The notes under the pieces: model-generated
What the model saw: the letters and a program-made list of their open reading frames with translations, nothing else
Told to the model about the DNA's origin: nothing
Databases searched by the model: none
Source: DATFVA01 sp963711455
Lineage (GTDB): Bacteria; Bacteroidota; Ignavibacteria; Ignavibacteriales; Ignavibacteriaceae
Direction of reading: 5' to 3'
Assembly: GCA_963711455.1 (NCBI GenBank)
Contig: CAVQEH010000004.1
Location: 558,001 to 622,000 of the forward strand
Length of the DNA stretch: 64,000 nucleotides
Part shown: positions 45,543 to 54,561 of the stretch, piece by piece
How positions within the stretch are numbered: position 1 is the stretch's first letter
Layout of the letters: the number at the start of each line of letters is the position of its first letter
Translations under genes and position numbers: made by a program

Positions 45543-46110
45543 AATCTATAAACCATATGGTGTGCTTTCCCAATTTACTGATTTTGAGGGACGATTGACT
45601 TTAAAGAACATATTTGATTTTCCCGGGAACGTTTACCCTGTTGGCAGACTGGATTTCGATAGTGAAGGTTTGTTGATCCTAACCGATGATAAATCAATTA
45701 CAGGCTTATTGTTAAATCCGGTTTATAAACACGAAAGGGAATATTTTGTCCAGGTTGAAGGAATTCCGCGTGAAAAAGATCTTAAGCTTTTAAAGATAGG
45801 TGTATTAATAAAAGGAAGAAAAACACTCCCGGCATCTGCAGAACTAATTGATAAACCTTTGCTTCCTTTACGCAATCCTCCTGTCAGGTTCAGAAAAAAT
45901 GTACCCGATTGCTGGATTAGAATAATTTTGACAGAGGGTAAAAACAGGCAGGTAAGAAGAATGACCGCAGCTATTGGCTTCCCTACTTTAAGGTTAGTGC
46001 GCGTAAGAATAGAAAATATTACTATTGGAAACATGAACCCGGGAGAAATAAAGGAGCTATCGAATGAAGAAATAAGAAGATTTGTTGAAATAAAAAAGGC
46101 GGCACAATAA
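45514..46110 (+). CDS. rRNA pseudouridine synthase, RsuA/RluE type
   Basis: 198 residues without an S4 domain, as in RluE. 'YYKIYKPYGVLSQFTD' begins the fold; catalytic motif 'VYPVGRLDFDSEGLLILTDD' contains the nucleophilic Asp; 'LTEGKNRQVRRMTAAIGFPT' is the conserved C-terminal RNA-binding motif. It isomerises a specific uridine in 23S rRNA (RluE uses U2457 in E. coli; the target here is inferred). The start overlaps the end of the GT2 gene. Confidence 0.93.
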   Translation: MPPKKFSYYKIYKPYGVLSQFTDFEGRLTLKNIFDFPGNVYPVGRLDFDSEGLLILTDDKSITGLLLNPVYKHEREYFVQVEGIPREKDLKLLKIGVLIKGRKTLPASAELIDKPLLPLRNPPVRFRKNVPDCWIRIILTEGKNRQVRRMTAAIGFPTLRLVRVRIENITIGNMNPGEIKELSNEEIRRFVEIKKAAQ

Positions 46111-46145
46111 TTACCGCCTGTTGAAATCAAATTTATTTACAAATA

Positions 46146-46601
46146 TTATTTTAATTCTGAAGTGCAATGCGAACACCTTGTTGCATTCAGTGAAATTGTT
46201 TCAAAGCAATAAGGGCAATTTTTTGTGGTTGGTGCTGCCGGGGGAATTTCTTCCTGTTTTCTTTTCATTTTATTCAGAGACTTGATAACAATGAAAATTG
46301 CAAATGCAACTATCAGAAAACTGATAACCGTATTTATAAAAACGCCATAATTAATAGTAACTGCTCCCGCTTTCTGAGCTGCATCAACTGTTGCATATGG
46401 ACCTGCCGCTGCTGCGCCTTCCTTTATCGTCCAGAACAGGTTGCTGAAATCCACATGACCAAGAAGCAAACCGATTGGGGGCATAATGATATCTGATACA
46501 AGTGACTTCACAATTGTGCCGAATGCAGCGCCTATGATAATACCAACGGCCATGTCTATTACATTTCCCTTCATGGCGAATTCTTTAAATTCTTTCCACA
46601 T
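46146..46601 (-). CDS. mscL: Large-conductance mechanosensitive channel MscL with C-terminal zinc ribbon
   Basis: 151 residues. N-terminal 'EFKEFAMKGNVIDMAVGIII' then GAAFG is the MscL signature and first pore helix; the second helix is 'GVFINTVISFLIVAFAIFIV'. The C-terminus adds 'CPYCFETISLNATRCSHC', a four-Cys zinc ribbon found on many but not all bacterial MscL proteins. The channel opens under membrane tension to release solutes on osmotic downshock. Start ATG behind GAGGAAT. Convergent with the pseudouridine synthase gene. Confidence 0.96.
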   Translation of the reverse strand: MWKEFKEFAMKGNVIDMAVGIIIGAAFGTIVKSLVSDIIMPPIGLLLGHVDFSNLFWTIKEGAAAAGPYATVDAAQKAGAVTINYGVFINTVISFLIVAFAIFIVIKSLNKMKRKQEEIPPAAPTTKNCPYCFETISLNATRCSHCTSELK

Positions 46602-46819
46602 ATATTCCTCTTTTTTTGTTAAAGGTTAATTTAAAATAAAGTTGAAAAGTTACTGGATTCTTAATGTTAATATATCAAATAATTTAAAACATTATTGCGT
46701 CTCATACTCTTCCGTAAAAGTTATTTATATTTCCGGAATAATCATTGAACACAGTATTTTTAATTTATTTTTTTTAAATTGACACCAGTATTGAAAAGAA
46801 CAATTAAAGGGAGGTTATA

Positions 46820-47293
46820 ATGCCTGAACACGAAAGAAATTTTAGTATTACAGCTTTCATTGTGGGTGGATTATTAGGGGCGTCATCATTACTGCTTTTA
46901 AGTCCCAAAAGTGGAAAGGATATAAGAGAGGACATCAAGTTAAAGGCGGATAATTACTTAAATAAAGCAAGAACAAAATCGAATAATCTTATCAGGAATT
47001 CCAGATCATCTGCAGAACTACTAAAAAGTAAAGCGGAGGAAATGATGAATACAGTTCAAAAATATGCAAAAGGTAAAATCGATAAGCCAGTATCTGTAAT
47101 TGAAAAAGAAATTGCGGGTCTCAAAGCAGCTTTAAATGCAGCAAAAACTTCTTATTCCCTAAACCCCGAACTTCATGAATCGAACCAAGAAGAAAACAAT
47201 GACGAGCCTTCCAAAAATGATTTTGAAGATGAAACCCTTCCTAAACATATCGGGATGGGGAAAGGAAGAAATCGGGATAGTTATTATTCTTGA
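46820..47293 (+). CDS. YtxH-domain protein
   Basis: 157 residues. 'ITAFIVGGLLGASSLLLLSP' followed by 'KSGKDIREDIK' is the YtxH pattern: one membrane helix, then a Pro-Lys-Ser-Gly turn and a long charged helix. The rest is helical, probably coiled coil (about 45-115), with an acidic tail. YtxH proteins are general-stress proteins of unknown mechanism. Strong ribosome binding site GGGAGG. Confidence 0.82.
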   Translation: MPEHERNFSITAFIVGGLLGASSLLLLSPKSGKDIREDIKLKADNYLNKARTKSNNLIRNSRSSAELLKSKAEEMMNTVQKYAKGKIDKPVSVIEKEIAGLKAALNAAKTSYSLNPELHESNQEENNDEPSKNDFEDETLPKHIGMGKGRNRDSYYS

Positions 47294-47421
47294 AATTCTC
47301 TGAAAGCACTATCTAAAAAAAACAGGGGGTTTTTCTTTTTTTTCTTAATTATTTAAATAAAAATACTTAACTTCAAAAATTGAAATAATGTTTCCCTCCA
47401 CCATTTAAAAGGTTAGGCCTG

Positions 47422-49395
47422 ATGAAAAAATATTCAACCATTTTGTTCTTTGCACTTATGTTTATATGTTCTGCCGGATTTGCACAGCAAAAAAATTATG
47501 TCGCGGGAGAACTTATAATTCAGTTAAAAGAAAACTCTTCAATAAAGGACTTAAAGGATTCTTTTCAATCTATTGATCTAAAGGATGTAAGGCTTCTATC
47601 AAAGAGAATGAACATCTGGTTATTTAAATATAATCCTGCTAAAATATCTTCCGATCATGTTCTGTTTCAAATCAAACAAAATAAGAACGTGAACATCGTA
47701 CAGTTTAATCATTATGTTCAAAGCAGGAACAGCGGCTCAATACTTGCAACATTTCCAGATGACCCGATGTTTAATCAGCAATGGGCTTTAAATAATACTG
47801 GTCAGAATGGCGGAACTCCCGATGCCGATATTGATGCACCGGAAGCCTGGGATATTACTACAGGAGGCTTAACAAAACTGGGTGATACAATTGTAGTCGC
47901 AATTGTAGATGGCGGATGCGACTTGAATCATGAAGATTTAACTTACTGGCATAACTATGCAGAAATTCCGAACAATGGAATTGATGATGATAACAATGGA
48001 TATATTGACGATTTCAGGGGATGGAATGCCTATAATAATAATGGTAATGTTCCATCCGATTTTCACGGTACTCATGTTTCAGGCATAGCTGCTGCACACG
48101 GCAATAATAATTTGGGAGTTTCCGGAGTAAACTGGTACACACAGGTTATGCCTGTTGCTGCTTCATCGGGGACTGAAGCTATTGTAGTTGCCGGTTATGG
48201 TTATGTGCTTGAAATGAGAGCCCGTTATAATGAAACTAACGGAGCGGAAGGAGCATTTGTTGTTGCCACAAATTCATCATTCGGTGTTGATTACGGACAA
48301 CCGGAAGATTATCCAATCTGGTGTGCCATGTATGATTCAATGGGGGTTCAGGGAATTCTGAGCTGCGCTGCAACCGCAAATCTTAATATAAATATTGATG
48401 TGGAGGGAGATGTTCCTACAGCCTGCCCCAGTCCTTTTTTAGTAGCAGTAACCAATACAACAAATAACGATTTGAAAAACAGCAGTGCGGCTTACGGACT
48501 TGAAACGATTGATCTTGGAGCGCCGGGAACAAGTATACTATCAACAGTGCCGGGTAATTCATATTCAAACCTATCGGGAACCTCGATGGCAACTCCGCAG
48601 GTAACCGGCGCTATTGCATTAATGTTTGCCGCTGCAGATTCAAACCTGATGAACACATACAAAAATGACCCTGCCAACGGAGCTTTATTATTTAAGAATT
48701 ATCTTCTTGCGGGAGTCGATGTAATTCCGGCACTTGAAGGAATAACAGTAAGCGGCGGAAGATTAAATGTGTACAATGCAGCATTGGAAGTTTCGCAGAC
48801 AACTACTCCTGTTGAGCTTACTTCTTTTGCTGCAAATTCCGTTGATGATAATATTTTAATTCAATGGTCAACTGCAACGGAAGCTAACAATAAAGGATTT
48901 GAAATTGAACGTGCCGCTTTAAACAAAACAACCGGCATCAAAAGTAATTTTAGAAAAGCAGGATATGTTCAGGGAAATGGAAGTACAACCAAAATCAGTA
49001 ATTACAATTATGAAGATAAATCACTTGAACCCGGGACTTATTATTACAGATTGAAGCAAATTGACTTAGGAGGACAATCTGTATACAGTAAAGAAGTTGA
49101 AGTAACAGTAAAAGCTCCTGTACAATTTAGTCTATCACAAAACTATCCTAATCCGTTTAATCCAGCAACGACAATAAATTTTAACCTTCCGGAAAAATCT
49201 GATGTAACCCTGAATGTTTATAATATAATCGGAGAGCTCGTTAGCATAGTTATACACAATTCTTATGAAGCCGGCTATCAATCTGTAAATTTTAACGCTC
49301 CAAATTTACCATCAGGAGTTTATGTTTACAGGATAGAGGCAAAAGGAAACAGCAGAACTTTTGTATCATCTAAGAAGATGCTTTTATTAAAATAA
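47422..49395 (+). CDS. Secreted S8 (subtilisin-like) protease with type IX sorting domain
   Basis: 657 residues. Signal peptide 'ILFFALMFICSAGFAQ'; inhibitor-like pro-region to about residue 110; catalytic Asp in 'VVAIVDGGCDLNHEDL' (Gly where Ser/Thr usually follows), His in 'DFHGTHVSGIAAAHG', Ser in 'LSGTSMATPQVTGA'. 'NNGIDDDNNGYIDDFRGWNA' is a typical metal-binding insert. A linker 'TPVELTSFAA...' leads to the sorting domain 'SLSQNYPNPFNPATTINFNL' ending 'KMLLLK'. It is exported by Sec, then across the outer membrane by T9SS. A terminator follows. Confidence 0.93.
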   Translation: MKKYSTILFFALMFICSAGFAQQKNYVAGELIIQLKENSSIKDLKDSFQSIDLKDVRLLSKRMNIWLFKYNPAKISSDHVLFQIKQNKNVNIVQFNHYVQSRNSGSILATFPDDPMFNQQWALNNTGQNGGTPDADIDAPEAWDITTGGLTKLGDTIVVAIVDGGCDLNHEDLTYWHNYAEIPNNGIDDDNNGYIDDFRGWNAYNNNGNVPSDFHGTHVSGIAAAHGNNNLGVSGVNWYTQVMPVAASSGTEAIVVAGYGYVLEMRARYNETNGAEGAFVVATNSSFGVDYGQPEDYPIWCAMYDSMGVQGILSCAATANLNINIDVEGDVPTACPSPFLVAVTNTTNNDLKNSSAAYGLETIDLGAPGTSILSTVPGNSYSNLSGTSMATPQVTGAIALMFAAADSNLMNTYKNDPANGALLFKNYLLAGVDVIPALEGITVSGGRLNVYNAALEVSQTTTPVELTSFAANSVDDNILIQWSTATEANNKGFEIERAALNKTTGIKSNFRKAGYVQGNGSTTKISNYNYEDKSLEPGTYYYRLKQIDLGGQSVYSKEVEVTVKAPVQFSLSQNYPNPFNPATTINFNLPEKSDVTLNVYNIIGELVSIVIHNSYEAGYQSVNFNAPNLPSGVYVYRIEAKGNSRTFVSSKKMLLLK

Positions 49396-49418
49396 TCCTG
49401 CTGACATAAAATTTTAAG

Positions 49419-49447
49419 AACCCGGTTTTAATGTCGGGTTTTGTATT
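49419..49447. terminator. Intrinsic terminator
   Basis: Stem AACCCG/CGGGTT (49419-49424 and 49435-49440) with a 10-base loop and a T-rich tail on the plus strand, 23 bases past the subtilase stop. The convergent cupin gene ends at 49460, so it may serve both strands. Confidence 0.65.
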
Positions 49448-49459
49448 TTCATTATTCCT

Positions 49460-49780
49460 TTAATAAAACACCGCCAGCCAGATCGTTTCACTTTTAGGAT
49501 CAGTCCATTCTACCCTGTGTTTTTTATGTGAAGGAATATTAATATAATCTCCGGTATTTAATTCAACCAATTCATTTTCATCAGAAAATTTCAGTTTCGC
49601 TTTTCCTTTAATTAAAATTACCCATTCATTCTCTTCCTGATTATACCAGAAATTTGGGGGTGATGAGTGACCTTTCGAAATTATTCTTTCTAACCTTATG
49701 TTCTCTGATGAAACGATTTCCTCAATTATTTCTTCAGGAATATTATTGGGAATATCCCTTAAAATGTTTTTTATGTTCAT
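49460..49780 (-). CDS. Cupin-domain protein
   Basis: 106 residues: one cupin barrel with 'EWVILIKGKAKLKFSDENEL' (motif 1 region), 'LNTGDYINIPSHKKHRVEW' (motif 2, with His residues) and 'TIWLAVFY'. The first half is of the 'IISKGHSSPPNFWYNQEENE' kind. Metal ligands may be His59-type and those of 'HKKHRV', but one of the usual His positions in motif 1 is not clear. Function unknown; small cupins of this kind may be sensors or isomerases. Confidence 0.85.
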   Translation of the reverse strand: MNIKNILRDIPNNIPEEIIEEIVSSENIRLERIISKGHSSPPNFWYNQEENEWVILIKGKAKLKFSDENELVELNTGDYINIPSHKKHRVEWTDPKSETIWLAVFY

Positions 49781-49898
49781 GGATTTATTTTGAATTTGTC
49801 AAAATTACATAATATTATCTTGCTTATCAGTTAAACTACCAATAATTTTGATATGTAAATTTTTTTGCAAATCTATAGTTAATCTACGGGGATTATAT

Positions 49899-51116
49899 AT
49901 GAGTTTAAGTCTGATAGCAAAATCGATAAAGGCTTCTCCTACATTAAAGCTGAATGAGAAGTTTGCCATTTTAAAAGAAAAAGGTGACCCTGTAATTCAT
50001 CTTGGCGGCGGTGAACCTAAAAGTAAAGTGCCAATGGATGCAATACTTGCAACTGCTGCACATCTTAATACCGGGGAAGTTCGGTACGCCCCGGCGGATG
50101 GTATCCCTGCCTTAAAACAGGCAATTATCCGGTACACCGAGGAATTTTACGGAAGAAAAGTTAATCCTGAAAACGTCATTGCCTCAGGTGGAGCAAAGCA
50201 GGCAATTATGGTTGCTCTGCAGGCAATTCTTAACCCGCAGGAAGAGGTTATATATCCTGCACCCTACTGGGTAAGCTATCCTGATATGGCAAAGCTTGTC
50301 GGCGCAATAGGAGTTGCGGCTCATGCAGAGGATGGAACTTTTTATCCCCGTTTAAAAGATATTGAAGACCGTGTCGGTTCATACACAAAAGCTGTAATAA
50401 TTAATAGTCCTAATAATCCTTCCGGCGCAATGTACTCGGAGGAATTCATTGCCGATGTTGTTGAGTTCTGCGAGAAGCGAGATCTTTACCTTATAATGGA
50501 TGATATTTACCATCGCTTGATTTTTGATGGAAGAAAACCAATCAACTGCTACAAATATGCAAAGAAGCTCGATGAGAATTCAAAACTGATTGTCATTAAC
50601 GGAGTTTCAAAGCAGTATGCTATGACAGGTTTCCGTATCGGCTGGGCAGTTGCAAATAAAAAGCTGATTGAAGCAATGGCAAACATTCAGGGACACCAGA
50701 CTTCCGGTCCCTCCGTTTTATTGCAAAAGGCTGCTATTGGTGCAATCAATGGAATTCAATCGGGGGTGGAAAGCCTTCGTACAACTCTGGAAAATAACCG
50801 TAATGTAATGATTGATCTTTTAAAATCGTTTGAAGGAGTAAAAGTAACCAAACCCGACGGTACATTTTATTGCTTTGCTGATTTTTCAGTTTATGATAAA
50901 AGTTCAAACAAGCTTTCGGAATACCTTATTGATAAAGTCCAGGTACTAACAGTACCCGGTGCCGAGTTTGGTATGGAAGGTTATCTCCGTTTAAGCTACT
51001 GCGGTTCAATTAAAGATGTTACTGAAGGAATTGAAAGAATGAAATGGGCTCTCGATCCGAATTCTCCAAATGAACTTTACATTGGTGACAGAAAATTAGT
51101 GAGGGATTGGTCATGA
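49899..51116 (+). CDS. PLP-dependent class I/II aminotransferase (aspartate aminotransferase-like)
   Basis: 405 residues from ATG 49899; the upstream extension of the frame is not protein-like and GGGG precedes the internal ATG. 'VIHLGGGEPKSKVPMDAILA' is the N-terminal arm, 'IINSPNNPSGAMYSEEF' the substrate loop, 'IMDDIYHRLIFDG' the PLP-ring Asp/Tyr, 'INGVSKQYAMTGFRIGW' the Schiff-base Lys, and 'RLSYCGSIKD' the carboxylate Arg. Probably interconverts aspartate and oxaloacetate. Its TGA overlaps the pckA ATG, giving an oxaloacetate-producing/consuming pair. Confidence 0.92.
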   Translation: MSLSLIAKSIKASPTLKLNEKFAILKEKGDPVIHLGGGEPKSKVPMDAILATAAHLNTGEVRYAPADGIPALKQAIIRYTEEFYGRKVNPENVIASGGAKQAIMVALQAILNPQEEVIYPAPYWVSYPDMAKLVGAIGVAAHAEDGTFYPRLKDIEDRVGSYTKAVIINSPNNPSGAMYSEEFIADVVEFCEKRDLYLIMDDIYHRLIFDGRKPINCYKYAKKLDENSKLIVINGVSKQYAMTGFRIGWAVANKKLIEAMANIQGHQTSGPSVLLQKAAIGAINGIQSGVESLRTTLENNRNVMIDLLKSFEGVKVTKPDGTFYCFADFSVYDKSSNKLSEYLIDKVQVLTVPGAEFGMEGYLRLSYCGSIKDVTEGIERMKWALDPNSPNELYIGDRKLVRDWS

Positions 51117-52759
51117 AATATCTCGAATTCGATACCCCCGCAACTAAGCAGGCAACAGTTCTTGCTTCAGATTTCAGGTTAAAGAATCATGGATTTAAGG
51201 AGCTCGATAGGGTTTTCTGGAATCTTCCCGATGAAGCTCTTTATGAAGAAATAGTTTTCCGTAACGAAGGAAAAATTACAAGGCACGGTGCAATCGTTGT
51301 GAATACAGGAAAGCATACAGCCCGTGCTGCTGCAGATAAATTCGTTGTTCAGGAACAAACCACCAATGATAAAATCTGGTGGGGAATTTATAACCGTCCT
51401 TTCAGCTCTGAAAAGTTTAACCAGATAATGGGAAGAGTGCAGGCTTACTGCCAGGGTGAGGAATTGTTTGTGCAGGACTGCTATGCCGGTGCCGATCCCG
51501 ATTACAGAATGCCTATCAGGATTATAACCGAAAAAGCTTGGCATAGTTTATTTGCAAGAAATATGTTCATCACAACAAATGATCCGGACGAACTAAAAAA
51601 GTTTGTCCCGGATTTTACTATAATAGCTTTGCCCGGATTTAATGTTGATCCTTCAATTGACGGAACAAGAACTGAGACGGCAATCGTTCTTAACTTTGCA
51701 GAAAGAACGGCAATAATTGCCAACTCCCTTTACGGCGGTGAAATAAAAAAATCAGTTTTTACAGTTCTGAATTTTCTTTTAACATTTGAAGACGTTCTCC
51801 CGATGCATTGTTCCGCGAATGTGGGTAAAAAAGATGATGTTGCATTGTTCTTCGGTTTAAGCGGAACCGGAAAAACAACTCTTTCCGCAGATCCTACAAG
51901 AGGATTAATCGGAGACGACGAACACGGCTGGAGCAGCCAGGGAGTATTTAATTTTGAAGGCGGATGTTATGCTAAGGTGATAAGACTTTCTGCCGAACAT
52001 GAACCTGAAATTTATGCAACCACAAGAAGATTCGGAACTATACTTGAAAATGTAGTTTATGATCCGGTATCAAGAAATATAGATTTGGATGATGATCATA
52101 TTACTGAAAATACAAGGGCATCTTATCCGCTTGAATTTATACCAAATGTTGTTGAAGATGCTTATGTAAGAAGCCACCCTAAAAATATAATTTTCCTTAC
52201 CTGCGATGCATCAGGAGTGCTTCCCCCGATTGCAAAACTAAATCCTGCCCAGGCACAGTATCATTTTATAAGCGGTTACACTTCAAAAATCGCCGGAACT
52301 GAAATCGGTTTGGGAATTGAACCGCAGATTACATTCAGTGCTTGTTTTGGCGCTCCTTTTATGGTTCGTCATCCTTATGAATATTCCGAAATGCTGAAGC
52401 AGAGAATGTTGAAGCACAAGGCAAATGTATGGCTTGTAAATACAGGCTGGGTAGGCGGAAGGTTCGGAGTAGGAAAACGAATCAGTATTCGTCATACACG
52501 AAATCTTCTCAATGCTGCTCTCGATGGAAAGCTTGATAAAGTAAAATACAGAAAAGATAAGCTGTTCGGATTCGAAGTTCCGCTAAGCTGTCCCGATGTA
52601 CCTGAAGATGTACTTGATCCTTCCTCAAGCTGGGGAAACAAAGATGAGTACTGGAAAAAGTATGATGCACTTGCTGCAAGGTTTATAGAAAACTTTAAGC
52701 TGTTTGCAGATGGAACTTCAGATGAAGTTAAAAAAGCTGGACCCAAAAGACTGAAATAA
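51113..52759 (+). CDS. pckA: Phosphoenolpyruvate carboxykinase (ATP)
   Basis: 548 residues from ATG 51113, which overlaps the aminotransferase stop (ATGA). Signature 'LFFGLSGTGKTTLSADPTRG' followed by 'LIGDDEHGW' holds the kinase 1a P-loop and kinase 2 Asp pair; 'GIYNRPFS', 'VNTGWVGGRFGVGKRISIRH' and 'EGGCYAKVI' are further substrate and metal contacts. It converts oxaloacetate and ATP to PEP and CO2 (gluconeogenesis). Coupled translation with the aminotransferase suggests amino-acid-derived oxaloacetate feeds gluconeogenesis. Followed by a perfect long hairpin. Confidence 0.97.
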   Translation: MKYLEFDTPATKQATVLASDFRLKNHGFKELDRVFWNLPDEALYEEIVFRNEGKITRHGAIVVNTGKHTARAAADKFVVQEQTTNDKIWWGIYNRPFSSEKFNQIMGRVQAYCQGEELFVQDCYAGADPDYRMPIRIITEKAWHSLFARNMFITTNDPDELKKFVPDFTIIALPGFNVDPSIDGTRTETAIVLNFAERTAIIANSLYGGEIKKSVFTVLNFLLTFEDVLPMHCSANVGKKDDVALFFGLSGTGKTTLSADPTRGLIGDDEHGWSSQGVFNFEGGCYAKVIRLSAEHEPEIYATTRRFGTILENVVYDPVSRNIDLDDDHITENTRASYPLEFIPNVVEDAYVRSHPKNIIFLTCDASGVLPPIAKLNPAQAQYHFISGYTSKIAGTEIGLGIEPQITFSACFGAPFMVRHPYEYSEMLKQRMLKHKANVWLVNTGWVGGRFGVGKRISIRHTRNLLNAALDGKLDKVKYRKDKLFGFEVPLSCPDVPEDVLDPSSSWGNKDEYWKKYDALAARFIENFKLFADGTSDEVKKAGPKRLK

Positions 52760-53102
52760 AGTTTTAGATATGCCAGATTTTAAAAATCTGGCATATCTTC
52801 TTTCCCACTCACCATAAATATTAACCACTCACATAATTCCTAAATATTTAACATTCTTTTTATTTACAAATTCCTTATTAATTCCCTAAGTTTGGATTGT
52901 ACTTTTTATTCTTTTTCTGAAACCGAAACGGAAAAGGAATAAAAAGGGGATGTTAAACTTAATTTTTTTGTGTTCGGGGGAGATTAAATGAATCTCAGAT
53001 ACAAACCGGGTTTTTCCAATTTGGAGCGAACAGGCCTAACCTTTCGTTCGGGGAAATCTATCTCATCTCCCATTTTTAACATTAAAACAGACCGGAAGAT
53101 AA
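52760..53102. other. Intergenic/leader region before the RND pump operon
   Basis: 343 bases. It starts with the pckA terminator hairpin (52766-52798), then AT-rich sequence likely to hold the pump promoter. A short ORF with a strong ribosome binding site at 52988 runs across the tolC-like start (listed separately), and an imperfect hairpin around 53023-53051 (CGAACAGG...CCTTTCGTTCG) lies inside it. Confidence 0.5.
52766..52798. terminator. Long perfect hairpin after pckA
   Basis: 16-base perfect arms (AGATATGCCAGATTTT and its complement) separated by a single A, seven bases past the pckA stop, followed by a short pyrimidine-rich tail. Most likely the terminator of the aminotransferase-pckA operon. 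Confidence 0.75.
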
Positions 53103-53140
53103 ATGAAAATAAAATCGAAATATCTTTTAGTAATTTTTAG
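52988..53140 (+). CDS. Possible leader peptide ahead of the RND operon
   Basis: A 50-codon ORF plus stop (begins MNLRYKPGFSNLERTGL) with a very good ribosome binding site, GGGGGAG five bases before ATG 52988. It overlaps the first 38 bases of the tolC-like gene in another frame. No family is recognised and the last third, which overlaps, has low complexity. It may be a regulatory leader or chance; translation through it would open the hairpin near 53023-53051 and could couple to the pump genes. Confidence 0.35.
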   Translation: MNLRYKPGFSNLERTGLTFRSGKSISSPIFNIKTDRKINENKIEISFSNF

Positions 53141-54527
53141 TTGTTTGGTAACCAGTTTTTCTTATTCCCAGACTCAAACATTCACCCTTGATGAAGCAAT
53201 AAGAACAGCACTTAAAAATAACAGCGATGTTAAAATTGCAGAAATGAATGTAGAAAAAGCTAATGCCGCTGTTCACGAAGCTTTCGGATATGCATTGCCG
53301 AGCCTGGATTTATCCGCAGGGTTTAATCACTTTATTAATAAACCGCAAACCCCTTTCCCGGATTTCGGAGCTCTTCTTGGAAATGCAACTTATTCAATCC
53401 TGTTTGATGAAAATGTTATTCCGCGTGATAACAGCAAATTTAAACCTGTTGGTTACAGTCTCCAGTCATTTACTCTTGCAAATAATTATCAAACAAGTCT
53501 GCAGTTAACACAGGTGTTGTTCAGTTCCGCCGTGTTTCGCGGGATAGGTGCCTCCCGGATTTACCTCGACCTTTCAAAAGAACAGTTAAAGAGTACCGTT
53601 TCTGCAACAGTACTTAATGTTGAAAAAGCATTCTATGGAGTTTTACTGACTAAAGAGGTTTACGAGATAACAAAAGCCAGCTTTGAAAATGCACAGGAGA
53701 ATTATAAAAATGTAACCGCTCTTTACGGGCAGGGGCTTGTTTCTGAATTCGATAATCTTCAGGCTGAAGTACAGGTTGAAAATATAAGACCAACTTTGCT
53801 TGATATGGAAAATAAATTAAAGGATGCAGCAGATGGTTTGAAAATTTTACTTGGATTAAATCCTGAAACTGAAATAAAAGTGGACGGGAACATCACTTAT
53901 CAACCGATTCCAATTCCTGAACCGCAGGATATGATTGATGAAGTTCTGAAATCAAATCTCACTATTAATACACTTGATCTAAAGGCTCAGGTTGATGATG
54001 CTTTTATCGATTTGGACCGTGCTGAATACTGGCCGAATATTGCTGCATTTGGTGATTATTCTTATGCAGGCTCTTCGGATAAATGGGACTTTCAGAATTA
54101 TTCATCCTTAACTGTGGGAGTAAACTTTTCAATTAATTTATGGAAAGGCCAACAGACTGCTCATCGGGTTGAGCAATCGACATTAACCTACCATCAGACA
54201 GAAGAACAGTTATCACAGCTTAAGGATTATTTAACAGCACAGGTTAAATCAAAAATAAATGAACTGATAAGAGTTAAAGCTGTAGTTGAGAGCCAGGATA
54301 AAAATGTTTCTCTTGCAGAAAGAGCCTACGATATAGCTACGGTGAGATATAAGGAAGGCACAAGCAGCCAGCTTGAAGTTCAGAATGCGGATATTGCCTT
54401 AAGGCAGGCGAGGCTAAACAGGCTCCAGACAGTCTACAGTTATTTAATTACACGTTTTGAGCTTGACCAGATGATTGGAAAAGTTCCGCCGGAATATTAT
54501 TCAATCTTCGATTTATTAAATGATTAA
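53103..54527 (+). CDS. TolC-family outer-membrane efflux protein
   Basis: 474 residues with signal peptide (about 1-22, 'LLVIFSCLVTSFSYSQ'). Two long helical hairpins in repeat form: 'FTLDEAIRTALKNNSDVKIA' starts the first OEP domain and 'LTINTLDLKAQVDDAFIDLD' the second; 'ERAYDIATVRYKEGTSSQLE' is the typical closing helix. It forms the outer-membrane exit duct of a tripartite pump. First confirmed gene of the operon; the adaptor frame overlaps its end. Confidence 0.92.
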   Translation: MKIKSKYLLVIFSCLVTSFSYSQTQTFTLDEAIRTALKNNSDVKIAEMNVEKANAAVHEAFGYALPSLDLSAGFNHFINKPQTPFPDFGALLGNATYSILFDENVIPRDNSKFKPVGYSLQSFTLANNYQTSLQLTQVLFSSAVFRGIGASRIYLDLSKEQLKSTVSATVLNVEKAFYGVLLTKEVYEITKASFENAQENYKNVTALYGQGLVSEFDNLQAEVQVENIRPTLLDMENKLKDAADGLKILLGLNPETEIKVDGNITYQPIPIPEPQDMIDEVLKSNLTINTLDLKAQVDDAFIDLDRAEYWPNIAAFGDYSYAGSSDKWDFQNYSSLTVGVNFSINLWKGQQTAHRVEQSTLTYHQTEEQLSQLKDYLTAQVKSKINELIRVKAVVESQDKNVSLAERAYDIATVRYKEGTSSQLEVQNADIALRQARLNRLQTVYSYLITRFELDQMIGKVPPEYYSIFDLLND

Positions 54528-54561
54528 AAAGATTTTTCAAATTAATCCAATAGAGGAGAAG

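Noticed and set aside
46093..46119. AGGCGG...CCGCCT hairpin across the pseudouridine synthase stop
   Set aside because: Only six paired bases, an 11-base loop and no T-tract; too weak to call a terminator.
46146..46601. Zinc ribbon on MscL as a novel fusion
   Set aside because: A C-terminal CPxC...CxHC tail is already common on MscL in many bacteria, so it is noted in the annotation but not treated as new.
47408..53045. 14-base match AAAGGTTAGGCCTG near 47.41 kb and its complement near 53.03 kb
   Set aside because: Matches of this length are expected by chance in 64 kb on two strands, and no flanking similarity was seen.
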